Under the pieces are notes generated by a model, which was not told where the DNA came from, ran no database searches, and saw only the letters and a list, made by a program, of their open reading frames with translations. 64,000 nucleotides of DNA. Origin: Sphingosinicella sp041916975 (GTDB lineage Bacteria > Pseudomonadota > Alphaproteobacteria > Sphingomonadales > Sphingomonadaceae). Position numbers and translations under genes: made by a program. The stretch is from positions 2,914,001 through 2,978,000 of the forward strand of contig NZ_JAYRYK010000001.1 in assembly GCF_041916975.1 (NCBI RefSeq), in the 5' to 3' direction. Shown in pieces: positions 16,618-24,107 of the stretch. Within the stretch, counting starts at the first letter, position 1, and every line of letters starts with the position of its first letter.

Positions 16618-17237
16618 TGACCGAGCTGTTCATCTCGGCGCTCGCCACGCTGTTCGTGGTGATCGATCCGCCGGGATGTGCGCCCATTTATTCCTCGCTG
16701 ACGGCGGGCGCTTCCGCGCAGCAGCGGCGCTCGATGGCGATCCGCTCGGTGCTGGTGGCGGCGGCAGTGCTGCTGTTCTTCGCTTTCCTCGGCAAGGGGA
16801 TGCTCGCCGCGCTCGGCATCAGCCTCGATGCGTTCCGCATTGCGGGCGGCATCCTCCTGTTCCTGATCGCCTCTGAAATGGTGTTCGAAAAGCGCACCGA
16901 GCGGCGCAATACGCGCGCACAGGAGGTGGCGTCCAAGGAGATCGAGGACGTCTCGGTGTTCCCGATGGCGATCCCGATGCTCGCCGGGCCGGGCTCGATC
17001 GCGAGCGTGATGTTGCTCACCTCGCAGGCGAACGGCTGGGCGGAACGCAGCGTCGTGCTCGCCGCACTCGCCATCGTGCTCGCGTCCACGCTCGTCGCGC
17101 TGCTCGCGGCAGGGCCGCTGATGCGCTTCCTCGGCGAGAAGCTGGAAGCGATGATCACGCGGTTGCTCGGCGTTATCCTCGCTGCGCTTGCCGCGCAGTA
17201 TGTGATCGACGGAATCCGGGCGAGCTTCAGCCTTTGA
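16617..17237 (+). CDS. MarC-family integral membrane protein
   Basis: A 206-residue protein with six predicted hydrophobic segments and the family blocks LFVVIDPPGCAPIYSSL near the N-terminus and FPMAIPMLAGPGSI in the middle. MarC/UPF0056 proteins are inner-membrane proteins of unknown function, despite the name derived from the marRAB locus. The 1-bp overlap with folD implies co-translation. Its 3' end overlaps the convergent STT3-like gene by 11 bp. Confidence 0.9.
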   Translation: MTELFISALATLFVVIDPPGCAPIYSSLTAGASAQQRRSMAIRSVLVAAAVLLFFAFLGKGMLAALGISLDAFRIAGGILLFLIASEMVFEKRTERRNTRAQEVASKEIEDVSVFPMAIPMLAGPGSIASVMLLTSQANGWAERSVVLAALAIVLASTLVALLAAGPLMRFLGEKLEAMITRLLGVILAALAAQYVIDGIRASFSL

Positions 17238-19002
17238 TGCGGTAAAGCCGCAACGGCGAGCCCTTCGGCATCGGCACGGCTTCGAGCCATGCAGGGACTT
17301 CACCGGCTTCGAGGCGTGCCCACAGGCCCTCGGGTGCTTCCTTTTTCGCTGCCGCGAGGTCGTTGGTGCCGACGCAGCCGAGCACGTAGGTCGCGCCGTA
17401 GCGGGCGGCGATCGTCTTTGCCTCTTCGTCATCCGCACGCCACAGGCGCACCGTGTCCGCGATGGAGGCCGCGTTTCGGTGGTAGGGGCCGGCGATGACG
17501 CTGTGCGGTGTGTGGACGAGGATCGCGGGGCCCATATCGAACACGTCGGCGATGATGCCCTTGGGCACGCCGTTCAGCGGCGCGAGTGTCGCGGAGGCCG
17601 TGCAGGAGGCGATGGGTTCGGCTGCGGGAGCGGCGTTCGCGCCGCCGCCGATGCGCTTCGCTGCGAGCGCGGCGAACATGGGCAGCGCACTGGTGAGGCC
17701 GACGAGCACGAGCATGGTTGCGCCGATGCGCGGCAGTGTCGACGGAATCGCGCGGGCGCGGGGCAGCAGCATCGCGGCGACGACGGCAGCGGCGATCGCG
17801 GCGAGCGCATTGGGGCCGGTCGCGGCGCGGAGTTGCAGGAACATCAGCCATGTCGTGGTGGCAAGGAGGCCGAAAACGAGGCTCCAGCCGAAGCGACAGT
17901 CCGCGTCCGCGCGGCGCAGCATCACGAAGGCGCAGGCGATGCCGATGAAGGGGTAGAGGCCGAACGCGATCGCGGTTTCGGGCTCGGTGCCGAGATAGCT
18001 GGTGATCGAGCGCGCCTCGCTGATGCGCGCGAGGACCGGCAGGAACGCGGGATCCAGCATCGCCATCGGGCCGCCCGCGCAGTGCGGGAAGGCGACGAGC
18101 ACGGCGATGCCGACGCTTGCGAAGCCGAGGAGGACAGCGATGCCCCGCCTGACGGGCGTGGTCAGTACATCGATCTGCGGCAGGATCGCGGCGAGCGCGC
18201 CGCCGAACACGAGCGGTGCGGCATAGACGGGCGAGAAGGCATCGCAGGCGGCGAGCCACCAGCGTGCGGGCGGCACGAAGGCTGGAAAAGCGAGCGCTGA
18301 TCCCGCGGCGAGCGCGACGCCGTAGCCCGCGAGCAACCGTCCGAGTGCCGGTTGCAGACACCAGCCGAGAACGAGGATCGCACCCGCGACGACGAGGTGC
18401 GGGAGCATTTCGAGCCCGATGACGAGCGCCGCAACGGTGGCGAGGCCGGCAAGGACGCCCGACGAGAAGCGGCGGCGCGGATCGCAGAGCGCGGCCACGG
18501 CGCAGAGCATGAACGCGATCTGCCAGTTATGGTGATCGATGCGGAGCGGCTTGAACAGCGACAGTATCTGGCCGCTCGCCGCGATGAACACCGCCGCGAG
18601 AATCGCTGCCTGCCGTCCGGCGAGGCGGAAAGCCGCGAGCGCGGCGGCGCCCATCGTGACGAGGAGCGCAAGGAGCGGTACGGCGGTTCCGGCGATGCGC
18701 TCGGCAACGGCACGGCCGAAAACGGGCTCGGTGATGACGATGATGCCCGCGATCGGCAGGTCGACCAGGCGCGACCAGTGCATGTTCGCGCCTGCGGGCG
18801 GGTTCATGCGGTGCTGATCGACATCGCCCCATGGCTGTCCATCGAGCCAATCGCGCACCTGCATCAGCCGCTGCGCATCGTCGGTATCGGGAAGGTCGAG
18901 CGCGGCGATATCCGCGCGGTTCACCACCACGAGCGCGAGCGCGGCGAGCAGCCAGATGATGATGAGCGGCACGAGAAAGCCGCGGGTCCGATCCGTATCC
19001 AT
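17227..19002 (-). CDS. STT3/PglB-like GT-C membrane protein (putative glycosyltransferase)
   Basis: A 591-residue protein with about eleven to thirteen hydrophobic segments. The first periplasmic loop has an acidic DTDD (residues 39-42), then HRMNPP and MHWSRLVDLP (64-83), and a DHH at 156-158. Acidic first loop plus DHH is the pattern of STT3/PglB-type GT-C oligosaccharyltransferases. A C-terminal soluble part of about 130 residues is present but shorter than in PglB, and I cannot find a WWDYG motif. It likely moves a lipid-linked sugar to a periplasmic acceptor. It is divergent from a GT2-GtrA-GT87 set, supporting a surface-glycan role. The specific reaction is inferred. Confidence 0.65.
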   Translation of the reverse strand: MDTDRTRGFLVPLIIIWLLAALALVVVNRADIAALDLPDTDDAQRLMQVRDWLDGQPWGDVDQHRMNPPAGANMHWSRLVDLPIAGIIVITEPVFGRAVAERIAGTAVPLLALLVTMGAAALAAFRLAGRQAAILAAVFIAASGQILSLFKPLRIDHHNWQIAFMLCAVAALCDPRRRFSSGVLAGLATVAALVIGLEMLPHLVVAGAILVLGWCLQPALGRLLAGYGVALAAGSALAFPAFVPPARWWLAACDAFSPVYAAPLVFGGALAAILPQIDVLTTPVRRGIAVLLGFASVGIAVLVAFPHCAGGPMAMLDPAFLPVLARISEARSITSYLGTEPETAIAFGLYPFIGIACAFVMLRRADADCRFGWSLVFGLLATTTWLMFLQLRAATGPNALAAIAAAVVAAMLLPRARAIPSTLPRIGATMLVLVGLTSALPMFAALAAKRIGGGANAAPAAEPIASCTASATLAPLNGVPKGIIADVFDMGPAILVHTPHSVIAGPYHRNAASIADTVRLWRADDEEAKTIAARYGATYVLGCVGTNDLAAAKKEAPEGLWARLEAGEVPAWLEAVPMPKGSPLRLYRIKG

Positions 19003-19023
19003 ACGCGCCGGTCTACGCGGCGC

Positions 19024-19064
19024 ATGGTTAATAGTCAGCTTCGAAGCGGCGCAATATTAACCAG
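19024..19064. promoter_or_regulatory. Inverted TTAACCAT-type half-sites between divergent glycosylation genes
   Basis: TGGTTAATA (19025-19033) and TATTAACCA (19055-19063) form a perfect 9-bp inverted repeat. On the minus strand 19024-19031 reads TTAACCAT, the 8-mer CtrA half-site; the plus-strand partner is TTAACCAG. A 10-bp palindrome GCTTCGAAGC (19038-19047) lies between the arms. A shared operator for both divergent genes is inferred. Confidence 0.45.
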
Positions 19065-19124
19065 TTGGAAGCCATCGCCGCCCTAGAGTTCGGGCCATCG
19101 GAACTTTCCGCCCGAGGAACAGCC

Positions 19125-20099
19125 ATGGTCTCGATTCCGTCCGCCTCGCAGTTCGACACCGCGCAGTCGCGGGTCGGCCTTGCTACCGCCGTCGTGCTGC
19201 CGTGCTACAACGAGGCGGCGACGATCGCGCATGTGGTCGCGAGCTTTGCGGACGCGCTTCCCGGTGCGGTTATCTATGTATTCGACAACAATTCCTCCGA
19301 CGATACGGCGCGCGTCGCCGAACGCGCAGGGGCGATCGTCATCCGCGAGACGCGGCAGGGCAAAGGTCATGTGGTGCGCCGCATGTTCGCCGAGGTCGAC
19401 GCCGACATCTACGTGATGGCGGATGGCGACGGCACCTATGCGGCCGCCGACGCGCCGATGCTCGTGAAGGCGCTTGTCGAGCGCAGGCTCGACATGGTGG
19501 TTGGAACACGGCGCGGCGTGCGACAGGACGCCGGACGCTCTGGCCACGCGATCGGCAACCGCCTGTTCAACGGCGTGTTCCAGTGGATGTTCGGTGACGA
19601 TTTCAGCGACATCTTCTCGGGCTACCGCGTGTTCAGCCGCCGCTTCGCCAAGACGTTCCCGGCAGTGAGCCGCGGCTTCGAGATCGAGACCGAGATGTCG
19701 GTGCACGCGAGCCAGCTTATGCTGCCGGTTGCCGAGATCGAAACCGACTACGGCGTGCGCCCCGAGGGATCGGTGAGTAAGCTCCGGACGTTCCACGACG
19801 GCTTCCGCATCCTTTCGGTGTTCTTCCTGCTGCTGAAGGAAACACGGCCCGCGTTCTTCTTCGGCGGGATTGCCGGGCTGCTGACGCTCGCGTCGCTGGC
19901 GTTCGGCCTGCCGGTTGTCGCCGAGTATCTGGAAACCGGGCTGGTGCCGCGCTTCCCGACCGCGATCCTTGCCGCCGCACTGATGATCATCGCGTCGATG
20001 TCCGCGATTTGCGGGCTCATTCTCGATTCGGTCTCGCGCTCGCGTGTTGAGCTGAAGCGCATGTTCCTGCTGACGCAGCGCGGGCTGCCGACGCCGTGA
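19125..20099 (+). CDS. GT2-family glycosyltransferase with C-terminal membrane anchor
   Basis: A 324-residue protein. The GT-A fold begins with VVLPCYNEAATI (about 23-34); the nucleotide/metal DxD is MADGDGTY (D100, D102), and an FSGYRVFSR segment follows. Two hydrophobic helices near the C-terminus (about 238-260 and 273-298) anchor it, like polyprenyl-phosphate sugar synthases (DPM1/GtrB-type). ATG 19125 follows GAGGAAC. It overlaps the GtrA gene as GTGA (20096-20099). It likely makes an undecaprenyl-phosphate sugar that GtrA flips and a GT-C enzyme uses. Confidence 0.88.
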   Translation: MVSIPSASQFDTAQSRVGLATAVVLPCYNEAATIAHVVASFADALPGAVIYVFDNNSSDDTARVAERAGAIVIRETRQGKGHVVRRMFAEVDADIYVMADGDGTYAAADAPMLVKALVERRLDMVVGTRRGVRQDAGRSGHAIGNRLFNGVFQWMFGDDFSDIFSGYRVFSRRFAKTFPAVSRGFEIETEMSVHASQLMLPVAEIETDYGVRPEGSVSKLRTFHDGFRILSVFFLLLKETRPAFFFGGIAGLLTLASLAFGLPVVAEYLETGLVPRFPTAILAAALMIIASMSAICGLILDSVSRSRVELKRMFLLTQRGLPTP

Positions 20100-20488
20100 A
20101 GGCGCGGCTTCGCGAAGGCGCCGCGTTCCTTGCCGTCGGCGGAACGGCCTTCGTCCTTGGTGCGGTAAGCCTCGAAGCGCTGGTACGCGCTGGCGTTTCG
20201 CCTTACGCGGCGCAGGTTCCGGCGCTCGGCCTTGCGATCCTGACGACGTGGATGGGCAACCGACGCTGGACCTTCCGCGTGAATGCGCCGCCGACATGGC
20301 GGGAATTCCTTCGCTATGTCGGCGCGTCGCTCGGCGGGCTTGCGGTCAACGCCGCGACCTTCTCCGCGCTGACTTACGCCGGGCTGCCGACGACGCCCGC
20401 GTTCGCTGCTGCGACGATCGCCGCGATGGGGTTCAACTTCTTGAGTTATCGATTCTTCGTTTTCGAACACTCCGAGGACAGGCTGTGA
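20096..20488 (+). CDS. GtrA-family small membrane protein
   Basis: A 130-residue protein with four hydrophobic segments and the GtrA landmarks RWTF after the second helix and NFLSYRFFVF near the end. GtrA proteins are thought to flip undecaprenyl-phosphate-linked sugars across the inner membrane. It starts at GTG 20096 inside the GT2 stop, and its own stop overlaps the GT87 GTG start in the same way, making a translationally coupled chain. Confidence 0.88.
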   Translation: MKARLREGAAFLAVGGTAFVLGAVSLEALVRAGVSPYAAQVPALGLAILTTWMGNRRWTFRVNAPPTWREFLRYVGASLGGLAVNAATFSALTYAGLPTTPAFAAATIAAMGFNFLSYRFFVFEHSEDRL

Positions 20489-21699
20489 GCGGCGCTTTGT
20501 CTCCGGCCGAGGGACCGATGCCTCCATTTCTGGTGATCATCTGCATCGTCGGAGCCGTGTTGGCTGCCGTTCCGATCATGGTCGATGTGTCACACCTCAG
20601 CGGTATGATGGTGAGCGAAGCGACCGTCTATGGACGGGATTTCGCGAATCTCTGGACCGGCGCGCGCGCTGTTCTGGAAGATCACACCGGTCTCCTCTAC
20701 GATCTCGGTGCCTATCAGGCCCTGCAGCGCGATATTCTGTCCCCCGAAATTGCCGGGCATAATTTCTCCTACCCGCCGCATGTGCTGCTGTTGATCTGGC
20801 CTTTCGGCTTGCTGTCTTATGGCGCCGCACTGGGGCTCTGGACCGTGATCAGCCTCGCTGCATTCTTCGCAGCGGCGCGTCCCTATCTCGCCGGGGCGGG
20901 AATGCCGGGCATACTCAGCCTCGTTGTGCCTGCGGCGCTCGTGAATGTGTGGACCGGTCACTATGGCCTGTTGATCGCAGCGGGTGCGCTCTTCGTGTGG
21001 GACAAGGCCGACCGTATGCCGATTCGGTGTGCGATCGTCCTCGCCCTGCTGACGGTCAAGCCGCACCTCGGCATCCTGATGCCGCTCGTCCTGTTGTTGC
21101 GCGGCAAATGGAAGGTCTGCCTGATTGCAGGGGCCGTCACGCTGGCACTTGCTGGCGTGAGCGCTGCAGTGTTCGGCACGCAAGCGTGGATCGAATATCT
21201 GACACGGGTTCCGGAGTATCAGGCGGCGCTTCTCGAACACGGTGCCGGGCTTTATCGGCTGATGATGCCAAGCGTTTACAACGGGTTCGTGCTGGCCGGC
21301 CTGGAGCAGGCGGCAATGCCCTTCCAGGTATGTACTGCAGCCCTGGCCGTGGCGGCGGTTTTCCTCGTGCATCGCTCAGGCGCGCCATTGACGACACTCG
21401 GGCTGGTTGCTGCGACGGCAACATTCCTCGTGCTGCCGTATGCCTTCAACTATGACATGGCCGCGGTTTGCCTTGCGGCGCTCCTGGGCATGTACCGGTC
21501 ATGTGCCGACGGACGGCCGTTTGACCGGCTCGTCTATGCCTGCGCCTATCTGTCGCCGGCGCTGATCTTCAAGTTGAACGGAACGCTGCCGTTGCTGGTT
21601 CCGCTCTTCCTGCTCGCAATGCTGTTCGTCGAGGTTAGACGAGCGGGCGGCTTCAGCCTCGGCGCCCGAGCAGGCGCAGGCGCAAGGCGTTCAGCTTGA
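20485..21699 (+). CDS. GT87-like (GT-C) polytopic glycosyltransferase
   Basis: About 404 residues and about ten hydrophobic segments. The first loop contains YGRDFANLWTGARAVLE with an Asp, and NFSYPPHVLLLIWPFG follows; both are typical of DUF2029/GT87 mannosyltransferase-like GT-C proteins using polyprenyl-phosphate sugars. The start is GTG 20485 (GTGA overlap, GAGGA upstream) or ATG 20518 (GAGGGA upstream); both are plausible. The 3' end overlaps convergent argG by 47 bp. It probably works with the GT2 and GtrA proteins on a surface polysaccharide or glycoprotein. Confidence 0.78.
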   Translation: MSGALSPAEGPMPPFLVIICIVGAVLAAVPIMVDVSHLSGMMVSEATVYGRDFANLWTGARAVLEDHTGLLYDLGAYQALQRDILSPEIAGHNFSYPPHVLLLIWPFGLLSYGAALGLWTVISLAAFFAAARPYLAGAGMPGILSLVVPAALVNVWTGHYGLLIAAGALFVWDKADRMPIRCAIVLALLTVKPHLGILMPLVLLLRGKWKVCLIAGAVTLALAGVSAAVFGTQAWIEYLTRVPEYQAALLEHGAGLYRLMMPSVYNGFVLAGLEQAAMPFQVCTAALAVAAVFLVHRSGAPLTTLGLVAATATFLVLPYAFNYDMAAVCLAALLGMYRSCADGRPFDRLVYACAYLSPALIFKLNGTLPLLVPLFLLAMLFVEVRRAGGFSLGARAGAGARRSA

Positions 21700-22864
21700 T
21701 GAAGCCTTCGGCGTCGCGCTGGTCGTAGGCGCCGGCGTCGTCTTCGAAGGTGACGACCTTTTCCGAATAGAGCGAGTTCGGCGACTTGCGGCCGACGACC
21801 CATGCCGAGCCCTTGTAGAGCTTGAGGCGGACGGTGCCGGAGACCTTCTGCTGGCTGTGGTCGATGGCGGCCTGGAGCATCTCGCGCTCGGGGCTGAACC
21901 AGAAGCCGTTGTAGACGAGCTCGGCATAGCGCGGGGCGAGTTCGTCCTTGAGGTGGGCGGCGCCGCGGTCGAGGGTGAGCTGTTCGATGGCGCGATGGGC
22001 GGTGTGGAGGATGGTGCCGCCGGGGGTTTCGTACATGCCGCGCGACTTCATGCCGACGAAGCGGTTCTCGACGAGATCGAGGCGACCGATACCATGCGTG
22101 CGGCCGTAGTCGTTGAGCTTGGCGAGGAGGTTTGCCGGAGACAGCGCCTCGCCGTTGACGGCGACCGCGTCGCCTGCGTCGAACTCTACGGTGATGTATT
22201 CGGGCGTATCGGGCGCGTCTTCCGGGTTCACGGTGCGCGAGAAGACGTAGTCGGGCACTTCCTGCCACGGGTCTTCGAGCACCTTGCCTTCAGAGGAGGT
22301 GTGGAGGAGGTTCGCGTCGGTCGAGAAGGGCGCTTCGCCGCGCTTGTCCTTCGACACGGGGATCTGGTGCGCCTCGGCGAACTCGATGAGGCGGGTGCGG
22401 CTGGTGAGATCCCACTCGCGCCACGGCGCGATCACCTTGATGTCCGGGTTGAGGCCGTAATAGCCGAGCTCGAAGCGGACCTGATCGTTGCCCTTGCCGG
22501 TGGCGCCGTGGCTGACGGCATCTGCGCCAACCATTTTGGCGATCTCGATCTGGCGCTTGGCGATGAGCGGCCGGGCGATCGAGGTGCCGAGGAGGTAAAG
22601 GCCCTCGTACAGTGCGTTCGCGCGCATCATCGGGAACACATAGTCGCGGACGAACTCTTCCTTCAGGTCGTCGATGAAGATGTGCTCGGGGCGCACGCCC
22701 ATCAGCTCCGCCTTGGCGCGCGCCGGCCCGAGCTCTTCGCCCTGGCCGAGATCGGCGGTGAAGGTGACCACCTCGCAGGCGTAGGTCTGCTGAAGCCATT
22801 TCAGGATCACGCTCGTGTCGAGACCGCCGGAGAAGGCCAGAACCACGCGCTTGATATCAGACAT
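21653..22864 (-). CDS. argG: Argininosuccinate synthase
   Basis: A 403-residue enzyme of arginine synthesis that joins citrulline and aspartate using ATP. The N-terminal PP-loop LAFSGGLDTSV (9-19) and the SHGATGKGNDQVRFE segment with citrulline/aspartate-binding residues are fully conserved. ATG 22864 (MSDIKRVV) is the family start. No other arg gene is nearby. The last 47 bp overlap the convergent GT87 gene, so the two transcripts are complementary at their 3' ends. Confidence 0.97.
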   Translation of the reverse strand: MSDIKRVVLAFSGGLDTSVILKWLQQTYACEVVTFTADLGQGEELGPARAKAELMGVRPEHIFIDDLKEEFVRDYVFPMMRANALYEGLYLLGTSIARPLIAKRQIEIAKMVGADAVSHGATGKGNDQVRFELGYYGLNPDIKVIAPWREWDLTSRTRLIEFAEAHQIPVSKDKRGEAPFSTDANLLHTSSEGKVLEDPWQEVPDYVFSRTVNPEDAPDTPEYITVEFDAGDAVAVNGEALSPANLLAKLNDYGRTHGIGRLDLVENRFVGMKSRGMYETPGGTILHTAHRAIEQLTLDRGAAHLKDELAPRYAELVYNGFWFSPEREMLQAAIDHSQQKVSGTVRLKLYKGSAWVVGRKSPNSLYSEKVVTFEDDAGAYDQRDAEGFIKLNALRLRLLGRRG

Positions 22865-22969
22865 CCAACCAGACCTTTCGCGAAAAACCGAAGTACGCGC
22901 GCCCTTCGCATTGATGAACGGCTTATTCAAGGGAGAGTCAGCGCAGGGACCGTATAGGCAGGTAATCAG

Positions 22970-23683
22970 ATGCTGAAACGGAGTACGCAAGTGACCAAAT
23001 TCCTGATGATCGGCGCATCGGCAGCCGCACTGATGGCGCTCCCCGCGATCGCCCAGCCCTCGCCTCCCTCACCGCCGGAAAAGGCGGCACGCTGGAACGC
23101 ACCGCAGATGCGCGCGGACGTCGAAAAGAAGATCGCCGAGCGCTTTGCCGAAGCCGATGCCAACAAGGACGGCGCGGTGACCGAGGCGGAACTGAAGGCC
23201 GGTATCGAGGCGCGCAGGGCCGAGGCCGAAAAGAAGATGGCCGAGGCGCGCACGCGCATGTTCACGTCGATGGACGCCGACAAGAACGGCCAGATCAGCC
23301 GCAGCGAGTGGGATTCGCACCACGCCGATATGAAGGTGAAGTGGGCCGAACGCCGCGAAACCGCGCAGGCCGACGGCAAGGAACGTCGCGAAATGCGGAT
23401 GAAGTTCAAGGACGGCGACAAGGACGGCCGCAAGGGCCACCGCATGATGCATCGCGGCGGCCACGGCGGCGGAATGGGCTGGGGCGGCTTCGGCGAGAAG
23501 GGCTTCGAAACCGCAGACGCCAACAAGGATGGCCGCGTTACGCTCGCCGAGGCGAAGGCGAAGGCGCTTTCGCGCTTCGACGCTGCCGACGCGAACAAGG
23601 ATGGTACGCTGAGCCCCGAGGAGCGCCGTGCGGCGCACGAGGCGAAGCGCGCGGAACGTCGCGCACAGCGCGGCGACAGCTGA
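22970..23683 (+). CDS. Exported EF-hand protein with four Ca-binding loops
   Basis: A 237-residue protein with a signal peptide ending near AIAQP (about residue 29). Four EF-hand loops of the DxNKDG or DxDKNG type begin near D63, D102, D183 and D207. A basic/His-Gly-rich stretch (about 156-175) separates the two pairs. Likely a periplasmic calcium-binding or calcium-buffering protein; no enzymatic domain is seen. An alternative GTG start at 22991 has a better-spaced GGAG and would give a shorter signal peptide. A strong terminator follows. Confidence 0.82.
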   Translation: MLKRSTQVTKFLMIGASAAALMALPAIAQPSPPSPPEKAARWNAPQMRADVEKKIAERFAEADANKDGAVTEAELKAGIEARRAEAEKKMAEARTRMFTSMDADKNGQISRSEWDSHHADMKVKWAERRETAQADGKERREMRMKFKDGDKDGRKGHRMMHRGGHGGGMGWGGFGEKGFETADANKDGRVTLAEAKAKALSRFDAADANKDGTLSPEERRAAHEAKRAERRAQRGDS

Positions 23684-23772
23684 TCGGCACGTCCCAGTCC
23701 GATCTGCTGCGTTGAGAGCGCGGGGCGTAGTTTTCCGATCCCCCTGTCGGAAACAAGCCCAAAGCGCGCGAT

Positions 23773-23815
23773 GGGCCGGCATTCACTCCTCGGGAATGCC
23801 GGCCCTCTATCTTTT
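23773..23815 (+). terminator. Rho-independent terminator after the EF-hand gene
   Basis: Perfect 12-bp stem (23773-23784 with 23794-23805), 9-nt loop, then a T-rich CTATCTTTT tail. It lies 89 bp after the EF-hand stop codon. Confidence 0.8.
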
Positions 23816-23900
23816 CAGGGGATCCCTTCGCACAAGACGACTCGACTTCGCGCGCGAGCCCGATAGCTTTGCAACAAAAGCATAACCGGGGAGATCAGCC

Positions 23901-24107
23901 ATGACTGGCGGAATCAGAGTCAGCCTGAAGTGCGAAAACTGCGGCGGTACGGACTTTTCAGTGTCGGACCGGCCTGCGGAGCGCGACTGGATCGTCTGCA
24001 CCGAGTGCGGAAAGGGCCTGTCGACTGTGGCCGAGTTCGACGGCGAGGTCGTGCGGCTCGCGCACGACGCCGTGCGGCATCTGGATGAGGCTAGAACCGC
24101 GCTCTGA
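23901..24107 (+). CDS. Small four-cysteine (zinc-ribbon-like) protein
   Basis: A 68-residue protein with two CxxC knuckles, C11/C14 (KCENCGG) and C33/C36 (VCTECGKG), separated by 18 residues, consistent with one zinc ribbon. The C-terminal third looks helical. AGATCAGCC precedes ATG 23901 with GGGGAG about 15 nt upstream. Function unknown; such domains bind nucleic acid or protein. It overlaps the convergent subtilase by 17 bp. Confidence 0.65.
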   Translation: MTGGIRVSLKCENCGGTDFSVSDRPAERDWIVCTECGKGLSTVAEFDGEVVRLAHDAVRHLDEARTAL

